DNA of 64,000 bases, from positions 62,001 through 126,000 of the forward strand of contig NZ_JAHESE010000013.1 in the NCBI RefSeq assembly GCF_018598175.1, read 5' to 3'. This stretch comes from Dawidia cretensis (GTDB lineage: Bacteria; Bacteroidota; Bacteroidia; Cytophagales; Cyclobacteriaceae). Position 1 is the stretch's first letter; the number at the start of each line of letters is the position of its first letter. A program made the position numbers and the translations under genes. Below the pieces are notes generated by a model. The model searched no databases and was not told the origin of the DNA. It was given only the letters and a program-made list of their open reading frames with translations. Shown piece by piece: positions 52,850-61,050 of this stretch.

Positions 52850-53509
52850 TCACGGGCCCACCGGAGCTGTAATGGCCTTTTTCCGCGTTAAAAAGGTTTT
52901 GTATAGCTGTGTCAATGCCGTCAGGACTAGCGCAGCGCCAATGATCCGATTCAGCCATTCCTGGTACCGACCCAATAAATCTGTCAGGTAAAGGCCCGCT
53001 ACGCCGTATACCATAAAAGCGAACGCCGTACCGACGCCAATGGCAATTACAAACGTGTTATAAGAGGATCGATTATCGTCCAATATCGACTTCGATCTCA
53101 GAACGGCCGTCCATCCCATCCAAAATGGCAAGTGAAGCGGATTGGCAACACTTAACAATAACCCGACGACTACCGGATGAAGGTTTCCTACCGGAACTTC
53201 GCCCTTAATCGGTTGCATCGTCTTTGCCGCAGCAAGCGTAGTAAGCCCAAATGCCAGCAATAGTAAACATGCCAGCACGCTAAACAGAATATGAAATCGC
53301 TTTAGTTTCGCTATTCTCGCCAGTGCCATAGGCGCAACTCTGACTATCCCCATTTCTACTGCTATGGCTGCAATCGAGAAATACATTGCACCCACCAGGT
53401 TGTGGTGAGACACGTAGCTCACCACGCCGAGATTTAACGTGCCTAATGGCAGCGAGCCAACGAAACTGATGGATAACGCCCAGGCTATGAGCTTTATTCT
53501 TCCGATCAT
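52850..53509 (-). CDS. LysE/RhtB-type exporter
   Basis: A 219-residue inner-membrane protein with about six hydrophobic segments. It has the LysE family feel: a start segment SISFVGSLPLGTLNLGVV, a helix-hairpin with GLLLSVANPLHLPFWMGW (family pattern NPxxxxFW) and a C-terminal helix LNRIIGAALVLTALTQLYKTF. Substrates of the family are amino acids such as lysine or homoserine; this one is unassigned. It is the last gene of a six-gene operon; its ATG overlaps the stop of the ATP-grasp gene by 4 bases. Confidence 0.85.
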   Translation of the reverse strand: MIGRIKLIAWALSISFVGSLPLGTLNLGVVSYVSHHNLVGAMYFSIAAIAVEMGIVRVAPMALARIAKLKRFHILFSVLACLLLLAFGLTTLAAAKTMQPIKGEVPVGNLHPVVVGLLLSVANPLHLPFWMGWTAVLRSKSILDDNRSSYNTFVIAIGVGTAFAFMVYGVAGLYLTDLLGRYQEWLNRIIGAALVLTALTQLYKTFLTRKKAITAPVGP

Positions 53510-54597
53510 ACTTTTGCCATCCGTCGTACATGTTTGTAATGATCTCTGATCATTCTGATGCCATCGGTGGTCTTCATTAAAAAAAGCCTCTTCTTCCGCA
53601 CATTCAAGGTACTAATGGTGTATAACAGGTGCCAATGCTTATGGATCTCTTTCCAGGCGTAAAATATGGAACACGCGGGATCGTATATGTGCGTCGGCTC
53701 GCTGCCTGCACCGTTGAGCTCAATAATGGAAAATTTCCCCTCCAACATTTCCTCCCAGCTATTAAATTTTATGTCCATCCGCCCATAATAAAACCCTGGA
53801 ATTTGCTGGCATACTTTATCGATGGTACGGGTGAGCGCATCGGTTATTCTATGGTTCAGGTTTATAAATCTGGCGCCCCGGGCATGGTTGCCATACGGCA
53901 CCAGAACATAGGACACGTCTTTCGCGAGTATGGTGTCGAGAAATTCACCATACGTGCGTTTAAGCACAGACAACTGTAATAGGGAACGGTCGTGCCGCTT
54001 CAACAATGATACAATGCTCGACCTGCCATCTCCGGTGACAGTCAAAAACTCCTTCCCTACAATACCGGAGATATGCCCTGTTTCTTCCCCGGGAATACGG
54101 TAATAGAAAATACCCACTTCCTGCTCGTATGGTATATATTCCTGTAAGAGAAAATTCACCCGGGTGGTCTGACTGTACAGCGTCAGTTCCTGTTCGGATT
54201 CCAGCAATTTTACCTGAATGCCCTTTTGACCCATATCAGGCTTTGCTATCAACGGGAACGTCAATCCTCTATTTTTCAATTCATGAATAAGATGGCTGGC
54301 CGGTTCACCCGGCGTGCAAAGCCTTGTCCGGGGATAGTATTGTTGCGGAATTAATTTATAAATATCACTTTTCTTTTCCTGTACAAACCCTGCATATTGG
54401 ATGCCCGGGTTGGCGGCGCTGAAAAAGAAAAAGGATCGCGCTTTCATACTCAGCCAGCACCAGTATATGTATAAAGGTCCATACACCACGTAAGTCGGCC
54501 AATATTCCCAGTTTGTTATTTTAATCTTTACTTTCTTCAAGAACCAATACAGCTTCTGAAGAAGAGTTTCCTGGGTATGCTTCGCTACTGTACGCAT
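53506..54597 (-). CDS. ATP-grasp family ligase-like protein
   Basis: A 363-residue protein with an ATP-grasp core resembling the D-Ala-D-Ala ligase family: FPLIAKPDMGQKGIQVKLLES, FLLQEYIPYEQEVGIFYYR, SGIVGKEFLTVTGDGRSS and FYYGRMDIKFNSW..FSIIELNGAGSEPTHIYDP. An N-terminal segment with WEYWPTYVVYGPLYIYWCWLSM is hydrophobic and may attach it to the membrane. The substrate cannot be told, but with a LysE-type exporter encoded next and overlapping by 4 bases, making and exporting an amino-acid conjugate is a reasonable guess. Its start overlaps the DinB gene by 13 bases. Confidence 0.82.
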   Translation of the reverse strand: MRTVAKHTQETLLQKLYWFLKKVKIKITNWEYWPTYVVYGPLYIYWCWLSMKARSFFFFSAANPGIQYAGFVQEKKSDIYKLIPQQYYPRTRLCTPGEPASHLIHELKNRGLTFPLIAKPDMGQKGIQVKLLESEQELTLYSQTTRVNFLLQEYIPYEQEVGIFYYRIPGEETGHISGIVGKEFLTVTGDGRSSIVSLLKRHDRSLLQLSVLKRTYGEFLDTILAKDVSYVLVPYGNHARGARFINLNHRITDALTRTIDKVCQQIPGFYYGRMDIKFNSWEEMLEGKFSIIELNGAGSEPTHIYDPACSIFYAWKEIHKHWHLLYTISTLNVRKKRLFLMKTTDGIRMIRDHYKHVRRMAKV

Positions 54598-55091
54598 ACG
54601 GTCCTGTATTTTAGCGTCGAAACTGCGACACCGAAATTTTCAGGCAGCTCAATCGTTGCGACCGCTCTTACTCCAATTTTTAAAAGCGCCATGTGATGGA
54701 TGGTATGCTCAAAATTATACACGATTTCCCGCTGATAACTTGTGGGCACTTCGTAGTAATTACTGTCTTCCCCACAAAAGTCGACAACCAGGTTTAATAC
54801 CTTATTTTCTTTTGCAACGACCGCGGCGATTCCTACCAGTTCGTTTATAGCAAATTTGCGTTGAGTCTCTATGGTGTAATTCCGTTTCCGGGCATCATAG
54901 TTGACTATGCCGGTTTGATATCCCATTTCCAGTTCCTGGAAAAACTCAATGATATGTCGGGTGTGCTGACCGATAGAAGCATCGGACAATAATGGAATCT
55001 TACTGCAGTATTGTTCATCGGTAAGGCTTTCCAGGAGTTCTTTCATTTGGTAAAGCAATCCAATTGTCGGTTGGATGAGCTGTTCATTCAT
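54585..55091 (-). CDS. DinB-superfamily protein
   Basis: A 168-residue four-helix DinB-like protein. The three putative metal ligands are in SIGQHTRHIIEFFQEL, and NFEHTIHHMALL near the C-terminus, the typical DinB arrangement. Members include bacillithiol S-transferases and stress proteins; thiol-transfer activity is possible but not shown. It overlaps the DoxX gene by 8 bases upstream and the ATP-grasp gene by 13 bases downstream. Confidence 0.85.
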   Translation of the reverse strand: MNEQLIQPTIGLLYQMKELLESLTDEQYCSKIPLLSDASIGQHTRHIIEFFQELEMGYQTGIVNYDARKRNYTIETQRKFAINELVGIAAVVAKENKVLNLVVDFCGEDSNYYEVPTSYQREIVYNFEHTIHHMALLKIGVRAVATIELPENFGVAVSTLKYRTVCVQ

Positions 55092-55497
55092 GGCGTTTGG
55101 ATCTTATTCGGTGAAACAAATGAATAATCTGCATTCTGCAGATAACCACTAATATAAGACAACTGATGAATACCAACAACGCATAAACGAATAACTGCCC
55201 TGAATCATTCTGTACCGCTATCCCTAATTGGGTAAGATGAAAAAACAACGCTCCGCTCATTAACCCCAACCCCAATATGGCGCCCAGCGCGGTCGTGTAC
55301 GGTATCAGTATGAGTAAGGATGCAATCAACTCCATTACCCCGATTCCTATCCGCCCCCAGGGCTCCATGCCGAGCTCAGTAAAAATATATACGGACTCAG
55401 GAGCGGATGTAAATTTGAAGAATAATGTTTGCAGCATGATCGCGGCTGCTAGAAGCCTGAATATCCAGGTAATGATAGTCCTCTGTTTGTTTTTCAT
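55084..55497 (-). CDS. DoxX-like membrane protein
   Basis: A 137-residue inner-membrane protein with four hydrophobic helices. It matches the DoxX family in layout: WIFRLLAAAIMLQTLFFKFTSAPESVYIFTELG, RIGIGVMELIASLLILIPYTTALGAILGLGLMSGALFFHL and a final helix LFVYALLVFISCLILVVI. DoxX-like proteins often accompany oxidative stress or quinone functions. It follows the second YHS gene by 40 bases and overlaps DinB by 8. Confidence 0.87.
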   Translation of the reverse strand: MKNKQRTIITWIFRLLAAAIMLQTLFFKFTSAPESVYIFTELGMEPWGRIGIGVMELIASLLILIPYTTALGAILGLGLMSGALFFHLTQLGIAVQNDSGQLFVYALLVFISCLILVVICRMQIIHLFHRIRSKRHE

Positions 55498-55537
55498 GAA
55501 GTATTGTCGCGTTTCTTTATTTTGTATGCGCGCGCTA

Positions 55538-55981
55538 TTATTCCTGTTGTTTTACAACGGGCCATTGACTGTCCGCTTTCTCGATCAAGGCGGGCTGATC
55601 CTTAAGCCAGGTTTGTTTTACCTTCATATTGTAATTGAAATACAACTTGTCGTTTACAATAGTCCATGTGTCTGTTTGCGTTGGTGCTTTATGTCCTTCG
55701 GCCGTCCCGTAGGCGCAATAGCCCCCATATTGCGGCGCATAATGCCCTGGATCTGCCTTGAAGGTTTCAAGATTTGCTCTCGATGAAAAGAGCCATTGCA
55801 CATCTTTATACATATAGCTCAAGCTATCGAAACCCTTTACGGGCTTTGATTCTTTAAAGAACGCTACCGCGTCATATCCTTTAATAGCTTTCCCATCTGG
55901 AGCAAATACCTCTTGCTTTTGGGCCGTTGCGCCTATTGCTGTAAATACTATCAGCAGTGTTGTGATCAATAAATTTTTCAT
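55538..55981 (-). CDS. Exported YHS-domain protein
   Basis: A 147-residue exported protein. The signal peptide (LLITTLLIVFTAIGATAQ) precedes a YHS-type domain with IKGYDAVAFFKESKPVKGFDSLSYMYKDVQWLFSS and KADPGHYAPQYGGYCAYGTAEGHKAPTQTDTW, ending KLYFNYNMKVKQTWLKDQ. YHS domains are small Cys-containing folds that can bind metals, particularly copper; a single Cys is present in GGYCAYG. It follows a paralogue by 36 bases. Role unknown; export plus YHS suggests metal or redox handling. Confidence 0.85.
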   Translation of the reverse strand: MKNLLITTLLIVFTAIGATAQKQEVFAPDGKAIKGYDAVAFFKESKPVKGFDSLSYMYKDVQWLFSSRANLETFKADPGHYAPQYGGYCAYGTAEGHKAPTQTDTWTIVNDKLYFNYNMKVKQTWLKDQPALIEKADSQWPVVKQQE

Positions 55982-56017
55982 TTTCCGTTTTTTCAGTATG
56001 ACTAATGGCTCATTTTA

Positions 56018-56482
56018 TTACTGGACAAACTTTGTCCAGTGCTGATCTGCGTTGGCTTTTAGTTGCGTTTCGTCTTCATTCCAACTTTTGAGTGTATTGT
56101 TGAAATATTTATTGTAGAACAGGTAAAGTTTGCCATTGACGATTTTGAATGTTTCCGGATCTACCTCCACTTTTTCGCCTTTAGCACCCATGGCATATGC
56201 GCACCATCCGCCATATTGGGGTTCGTATTTTGCAGGGTCAGCCTTGAAAGCATCTCTATTTTGGACCGTCGCGAAACGGTACGCAACGCCCTGGTATACC
56301 GTGCCGATCTCTTTTTTACCTTGCATGGCCTGGTTACTGGTAAAGTAGGCAACGGGGTCGTATCCGCCGATCGCCAACCCTGATGTTTCGATATTGAATT
56401 GTTCTTTGCGGACCTCCAGTCCTTGCGCATGGATACTTACTATCGCAAGAGAGATGATCAGACTGCTGATGAGCTTTTTCAT
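56018..56482 (-). CDS. Exported YHS-domain protein, first gene of operon
   Basis: A 154-residue paralogue of the downstream protein, with signal peptide (LISSLIISLAIVSIHAQG), GLAIGGYDPVAYFTSNQAMQGKKEIGTVYQGVAYRFAT, KADPAKYEPQYGGWCAYAMGAKGEKVEVDP and KLYLFYNKYFNNTLKSWNEDE. It retains a single Cys in GGWCAYA. It is the first gene of the operon YHS-YHS-DoxX-DinB-ATP-grasp-LysE, whose later genes overlap each other. Tandem duplication of the YHS gene suggests two related ligands or a heterodimer; that is inference. Confidence 0.85.
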   Translation of the reverse strand: MKKLISSLIISLAIVSIHAQGLEVRKEQFNIETSGLAIGGYDPVAYFTSNQAMQGKKEIGTVYQGVAYRFATVQNRDAFKADPAKYEPQYGGWCAYAMGAKGEKVEVDPETFKIVNGKLYLFYNKYFNNTLKSWNEDETQLKANADQHWTKFVQ

Positions 56483-56600
56483 ATTAAGGGATGATTTTCT
56501 GTTTTTTTGATGGGATAAAGGAACAGAGACAGTATCTTAAAACGGTTGCTGAAGTGTAACAAAAGTATCACAGCACAATGCCGGTACCTTCCATATGGAC

Positions 56601-56636
56601 AAAAAAAGGGGCAAGTCATACATATTGACTTGCCCC
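56601..56636 (-). terminator. Intrinsic terminator of tRNA-Lys
   Basis: Perfect 11-bp stem GGGGCAAGTCA / TGACTTGCCCC with a 7-base loop, followed in the minus direction by seven T. It starts 8 bases after the tRNA end. Confidence 0.85.
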
Positions 56637-56644
56637 ATGAAGGG

Positions 56645-56717
56645 TGACCTCGGAGAGATTCGAACTCTCGACCCATTGATTAAGAGTCAATTGCTCTACC
56701 AGCTGAGCTACGAAGTC
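56645..56717 (-). tRNA. tRNA-Lys (anticodon CTT)
   Basis: Cloverleaf on the minus strand, 73 bases. Acceptor stem GACTTCG/CGAGGTC with one G-T pair, D-arm AGCTCAGCTGGTAGAGC, anticodon stem ATTGA / TCAAT with loop CTCTTAA, T-arm GAGAGTTCGAATCTCTC and discriminator A. The CCA end is not encoded. A strong terminator follows. Confidence 0.95.
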
Positions 56718-56883
56718 GTTTTACTGGCGCTATTTACGCTTTTTTTTCGAAAATCCACGGAAAAAATGATACGACGCTATGGCCAGTAGCGTTTCACGCT
56801 GTCTTCTCTAAAGTTCCGAAGCGAAGTCAGACGGAACCAAGGTGTGCGGGGGCACGTTCTTAGGATAGCATTCGACTACTGTT

Positions 56884-57174
56884 ATGTTCAGAGGATTTGA
56901 TATTCGGCCGGAAGAGCGGGTTATTTTAACGGCCCGTATCCGCCAACGTGTGAAAGAAATGCTGCCCGAAGGGTGGCAAATCAAGCAGGTGACGGAAGTG
57001 CCCTGTTCGGATGCTGGCTGCCCGTTGCGTATTACCCGCATTGACGTAACCGACCCGGCGGGCCGGGAACGATCCTGGAGCCTGCATGCTCCCCTCAGCC
57101 TGGTGACAGCCAAAGAAGTGGCCCAGTTGCTCGAAAAACACGTTTCCACTCCCTCCGCCCCTACCCAGGGCTAA
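56884..57174 (+). CDS. Small protein with PCxxxGCP motif
   Basis: A 96-residue cytoplasmic protein. An N-terminal helix (RPEERVILTARIRQRVKEMLPEGWQI) leads to KQVTEVPCSDAGCPLRITRIDV, then a KPxxxVTxxD-like end (APLSLVTAKEVAQLLEKH). Small bacterial proteins with the pattern P-C-x4-C-P-P-x-E-T exist in nitrogen-oxide or cobalt contexts; here CP is followed by LRIT, so the resemblance is partial. The pair of Cys could bind a metal. It lies between tRNA-Lys and the TonB receptor on the plus strand, with a minus-strand frame over the same bases that looks like a shadow. Confidence 0.5.
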   Translation: MFRGFDIRPEERVILTARIRQRVKEMLPEGWQIKQVTEVPCSDAGCPLRITRIDVTDPAGRERSWSLHAPLSLVTAKEVAQLLEKHVSTPSAPTQG

Positions 57175-57233
57175 AAAACACCTTTATCATTGGGCTTATT
57201 GCGAATTATTGATTAGCCTTGTTAAATCGAAAG

Positions 57234-57249
57234 TTTAGACTAGTCTAAA
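57234..57249. promoter_or_regulatory. Perfect 16-bp palindrome upstream of the TonB receptor
   Basis: TTTAGACTAGTCTAAA, a perfect inverted repeat 10 bases before the ATG at 57260. Its shape and TTTAG/CTAAA ends resemble sites of DtxR/MntR-family metal regulators in Bacteroidota, which would make the receptor iron- or manganese-responsive. No such regulator is encoded in this window. Confidence 0.6.
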
Positions 57250-57259
57250 AAATAATCGT

Positions 57260-59518
57260 ATGAAACTTAAATATACCTTGATGGTATGGCTTATCACCGC
57301 ATTTTGCGGCAGCCGCCTGATGGGACAATCGCTCGGCATTATTCAAGGTACTATTACGACAGGCACCCAGGGTGCGCGGGGTGTCCATGTAACCGTACCC
57401 GGCAAAGGGCGTGGCACGGTAACGGATGATCAAGGCAAGTATACCCTGGCCAATGTGCCGTATGGCACGCATACCCTTGTCATCTCCGCAGTGGGTTTTA
57501 AGACCGTACGGCAGCCGGTGGATGTGAATAGCGCTGTGATCACACTGGATGTATTCCTGGAAGAAGACATGAGCACGCTGGACGAGGTGGTGATTACCGG
57601 CACAATGAAAGAAGTATCGAAGCTGGAGTCGTCGATTCCGGTGGAAGTTTATACACCTACACTCTTTAAGAAGAACCCTACGCCCAACATCTTCGAGTCG
57701 CTCAATATCATTAACGGTGTGCAGCCTCAGCTAAACTGTAATGTTTGCAATACGGGCGACATTCACATCAACGGGTTGGAAGGGCCGTATACCATGGTGC
57801 TGATCGACGGCATGCCGATCGTCAGCAGTCTGTCGACGGTCTATGGCCTGGCAGGGATACCCAACAGCATGGTGCGCCGTATTGAAGTAGTGAAGGGACC
57901 GGCGTCGACACTTTATGGTTCGGAAGCCGTCGGTGGCTTGATCAATATCATTACCAAAGACCCGGCTTCTGCTTCGCGCGTACAGCTGGATGTGTTTAGC
58001 ACCAGCGTGGGCGAGCTTAATGCCGATGCTACTTTTTCCTTCAAGGCAGGTAAGGCTACGTCGCTGGTCGGCATCAACCACTTTCGATATGATGAGCGGC
58101 GCGACATAAACGACGACAACTTTACCGACGTGACACTGCAGCAGCGCATCTCGGTGTTTAATAAATGGTCGTTTGCTACGCCCACTGGAAAAAACTCGTC
58201 GCTGGCCTGGCGCTTCTTTTATGAAGACCGGTGGGGCGGTGAGCTGCAATATGAGCGCCAACACCGCGGCACCAATATATATTATGGCGAGTCGATCTAC
58301 ACCACGCGCTGGGAGCTGATTGGCAGTCATGCATTACCCGGCCGAGAAGCCTTTACCGTGGACTATTCCTACAACCATCACCACCAGGATTCCTATTACG
58401 GCACGGTGAAGTTCCTGGCGGATCAACAAGTAGTCTTTACCCAACTGCGCTGGAACAAAGTAACCGGCGTGCACGACCTGCTGGCGGGTATACCGTTGCG
58501 GTATACCTACTACGACGACAGCACGCCCGGTACCGCCCACACCGACGGCAGCAATCGATCTATTAACACCGTGCTGCCCGGGATTTTCGTACAAGATGAA
58601 ATAAAGTTCAGTCGCCAGTTTACCATCCTGGCAGGACTGCGGTATGATCATCATAACGTGCACGGCTCTATTGTTACCCCGCGCCTCAGCTTCAAGCTGT
58701 CACCAGATAATGTCAGCGTGATTCGCCTGACGGGGGGTAGTGGCTACCGCGTGGTGAACTTGTTTACGGAAGACCATGCCGCCCTGACCGGCTCGCGGCA
58801 GGTAATCATCCGCCATGCCTTGCAACCCGAGCAGTCGTGGAATGGCAACCTGAACTATACCCGCAATGTCACGTTTGCCCGCGGCTTCCTGACACTCGAT
58901 GCCTCGCTATTTTATACATACTTTTCCAATAAGATCGTCGGCGATTTTCTGACCGACGCCGATGCGATCATCTATGACAACCTCGACGGGCATGCCGTTT
59001 CCAAAGGCATTACGTTTAACGCTGATGCCAGCTTTACCAACAGCCTGAAGATTATGCTGGGCGCCACGTTCATGGATGTATACCAGCAGAACCGTGTGAA
59101 TGGCCGCGAGGAGCGTCAACCGCAGCTGCATGCGCCGCGTATCTCGGGCACGGGCACCATCAGCTATACCCTGCCCAGCGGTTTGTGGAGTGTAGACTTA
59201 ACGGGTCGCGCGAATGGGCCCATGCACCTGCCGGTGCAGCCTAACGACTATCGCCCGGAGATGTCACCGTTCTATGCGTTGTTAAATCTGCAGGTGACGC
59301 GCACCATCGAAACGAAGGGTGCTGCGCGGTGGGAAATATATGGTGGGGTTAAGAACTTGCTGAATTACAAACCAGGGGACCCGTTGATGCGCCCGTTTGA
59401 TCCGTTTGATAAGAATGTGGCAGTGGATAATCCGAATGGATATACGTTCGACACGGCGTATAACTATGCGCCGATGCAGGGGGCGAAGGGATTTTTGGGG
59501 GTGCGGTGGACGTTGTAG
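57260..59518 (+). CDS. TonB-dependent receptor
   Basis: A 752-residue outer-membrane receptor. Signal peptide (LMVWLITAFCGSRLMGQ), a carboxypeptidase-like domain (GIIQGTITTGTQGARGVHVTVPG), a plug with STLDEVVITGTMKEVSK, INGLEGPYTMVLIDGMPIVS and IEVVKGPASTLYGSEAVGGLINIITKD, and a barrel ending GVRWTL. A CNVCNTGDIHINGLEG segment with two Cys is seen in metal- or haem-type receptors of Bacteroidota. It has no SusD partner, so the substrate is more likely a metal chelate than a glycan. The 16-bp palindrome at 57234-57249 directly before the start supports metal control. Confidence 0.9.
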   Translation: MKLKYTLMVWLITAFCGSRLMGQSLGIIQGTITTGTQGARGVHVTVPGKGRGTVTDDQGKYTLANVPYGTHTLVISAVGFKTVRQPVDVNSAVITLDVFLEEDMSTLDEVVITGTMKEVSKLESSIPVEVYTPTLFKKNPTPNIFESLNIINGVQPQLNCNVCNTGDIHINGLEGPYTMVLIDGMPIVSSLSTVYGLAGIPNSMVRRIEVVKGPASTLYGSEAVGGLINIITKDPASASRVQLDVFSTSVGELNADATFSFKAGKATSLVGINHFRYDERRDINDDNFTDVTLQQRISVFNKWSFATPTGKNSSLAWRFFYEDRWGGELQYERQHRGTNIYYGESIYTTRWELIGSHALPGREAFTVDYSYNHHHQDSYYGTVKFLADQQVVFTQLRWNKVTGVHDLLAGIPLRYTYYDDSTPGTAHTDGSNRSINTVLPGIFVQDEIKFSRQFTILAGLRYDHHNVHGSIVTPRLSFKLSPDNVSVIRLTGGSGYRVVNLFTEDHAALTGSRQVIIRHALQPEQSWNGNLNYTRNVTFARGFLTLDASLFYTYFSNKIVGDFLTDADAIIYDNLDGHAVSKGITFNADASFTNSLKIMLGATFMDVYQQNRVNGREERQPQLHAPRISGTGTISYTLPSGLWSVDLTGRANGPMHLPVQPNDYRPEMSPFYALLNLQVTRTIETKGAARWEIYGGVKNLLNYKPGDPLMRPFDPFDKNVAVDNPNGYTFDTAYNYAPMQGAKGFLGVRWTL

Positions 59519-59544
59519 TCCGCATGGTAACATCGATCTGACTC

Positions 59545-60687
59545 CTACTTTCTAAAATACGACGCAATCCCTTTACCACTGTATAGGAAAACAACGGGCA
59601 GGATGGGCGCTATAAAGCGTCCATCCCAGTCTTCTGACGTGATTCCCACACCCAGTATCTGAATGGCTACGTATGCCAGCGCGAATACACTTACCGGGTT
59701 CAGCTTTTCCGACCGTATGCCTTTCACGAACAGAAAATAGGCCGGCAACAGCAGCAGGGTTGCGTAGAGATTATGGGTGACCGACCAGTAAGGGCGCACA
59801 TGCGCGAGCAAAAAAAACACTTTGGTAAAGAAAAGCTGCATCCAATATAACGGATGGTGAAGAATAAAGCTCACGATCTTCAGGAGTGGCGGCATGCCAG
59901 GGGGTGGCAGGTACGGACTGTCTGGCGGTGTTATGATCATCGTTTCGTACCCGGGCGTTGACGGCAATAGCCTGATGGCATAGATCACTTCACCCAGCCT
60001 GTAGTTCTCCATCACCAGGTACGTCGTCAGCATCCTGTTTACCAGCAAAAGGAAGATCAGCGTCGCGGCAATGCGGATGCTGTTTTGCAGTAATCGTGAT
60101 TTCAATCGTCCAGGCGCATACCGAAGAACAACAAAAAGAAGCGCTCCGGGCAATGCAACGCCTGTTGGCTTACTGAAGCCCGTGTACAAAACGACAAGCG
60201 CCGTAAGAATATACCACACGGCGCTTTTCCGACCACCATACAATTTCGATAAGAGAAAGAGTGAAAAGCATATGAAGCTCGTGTAGATCGATTCAGCAAG
60301 CACGTAAGAATGCCACTGACCGATATCGATAAAGAAAATGAACGCCACGGCGGTAAATACTGCCGCGAGGTTGTTTTTCCAGATCGTCAGAGATGTAAAA
60401 AACAGTGCGATAACCGCTAATAGGCCTAGTGTATATTGACCCGCTACAATAATCTCAGCACTTCCCCCAACGAGCTGCACACCGAAGAGGTAGAGCGCGT
60501 AGCCGATATACCAGAAGTTATGCGGATCGAAATAGGGGCCTTGATGCAGCCCGGTGGCATATTCGATGTACCGCGCAGAGTCGTTCACAACCTTGACACC
60601 ATACTGATGATACTGAAAAGCGCTGACGACGAGATAGAGTATCGAGATAAAGATGACCTGGCGCCGGGTGTCGTAAAACCAATGCAT
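59545..60687 (-). CDS. GT-C-like glycosyltransferase family 39 membrane protein
   Basis: A 380-residue polytopic membrane protein with about nine to ten hydrophobic segments. The first loop is VVNDSARYIEYATGLHQGPYFDPHNFWYIGYALYLFGVQL, where acidic residues in the early periplasmic loop (NDSARY) fit the metal-binding position of GT-C glycosyltransferases that use polyprenyl-phosphate sugars. The C-terminus has EDWDGRFIAPILPVVFLY, also found in this group. Substrate and acceptor unknown. ATG 60687 (MHWFYDTRR) or one 9 bases upstream may be the start. It converges with the TonB receptor and lies next to tRNA-Val. Confidence 0.65.
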   Translation of the reverse strand: MHWFYDTRRQVIFISILYLVVSAFQYHQYGVKVVNDSARYIEYATGLHQGPYFDPHNFWYIGYALYLFGVQLVGGSAEIIVAGQYTLGLLAVIALFFTSLTIWKNNLAAVFTAVAFIFFIDIGQWHSYVLAESIYTSFICFSLFLLSKLYGGRKSAVWYILTALVVLYTGFSKPTGVALPGALLFVVLRYAPGRLKSRLLQNSIRIAATLIFLLLVNRMLTTYLVMENYRLGEVIYAIRLLPSTPGYETMIITPPDSPYLPPPGMPPLLKIVSFILHHPLYWMQLFFTKVFFLLAHVRPYWSVTHNLYATLLLLPAYFLFVKGIRSEKLNPVSVFALAYVAIQILGVGITSEDWDGRFIAPILPVVFLYSGKGIASYFRK

Positions 60688-60728
60688 TGCCGGCAAAGAT
60701 AACCAGTCCTTGTTGTATTAATTTCAAT

Positions 60729-60763
60729 AAAAAAGCCCGTTCCGCGAGATGCGGAAAAGGCTT
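60729..60763 (-). terminator. Intrinsic terminator of tRNA-Val
   Basis: Imperfect 13-base arms AAGCCCGTTCCGC / GCGGAAAAGGCTT with a 5-base loop, then a T run in the minus direction. It lies 9 bases after the tRNA-Val CCA end. Confidence 0.75.
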
Positions 60764-60771
60764 GATCGTGT

Positions 60772-60849
60772 TGGTGGGCAATACTGGGTTCGAACCAGTG
60801 ACCCCTACCTTGTCGAGGTAGTGCTCTAAACCAGCTGAGCTAATTGCCC
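60772..60849 (-). tRNA. tRNA-Val (anticodon GAC) with encoded CCA
   Basis: Minus-strand cloverleaf: acceptor GGGCAAT/ATTGCCC, D-arm AGCTCAGCTGGTTTAGAGC, anticodon stem CTACC/GGTAG with loop TCGACAA, T-arm CACTGGTTCGAACCCAGTA and encoded CCA (60772-60774). The loop has C at position 33, where U is nearly universal. This gives anticodon GAC (Val); the base before it is the oddity. Confidence 0.9.
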
Positions 60850-61050
60850 GATTATGGGGCGAATCTAAAAATAAAACCGAACGTTGCAAACAGAGGAACA
60901 GGCAATCGTTTTTATATTGTAGAAGAAAGTCTACGTTGAGACGCCATTTTTTGAGTTATGGCCCGATTCGTGTAGCAATAAGCGGGATCAACGGCCGTTT
61001 ATGGTTTTTTGTACTATTCCCGGTACATCCCTCTTCTACATAATGTTTCC

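Noticed and set aside
56808-57149. Minus-strand reading frame of 113 codons opposite the small PCSDAGCP gene
   Set aside because: Ser/Arg-rich composition typical of a shadow frame; the plus-strand frame has a plausible motif and better start.
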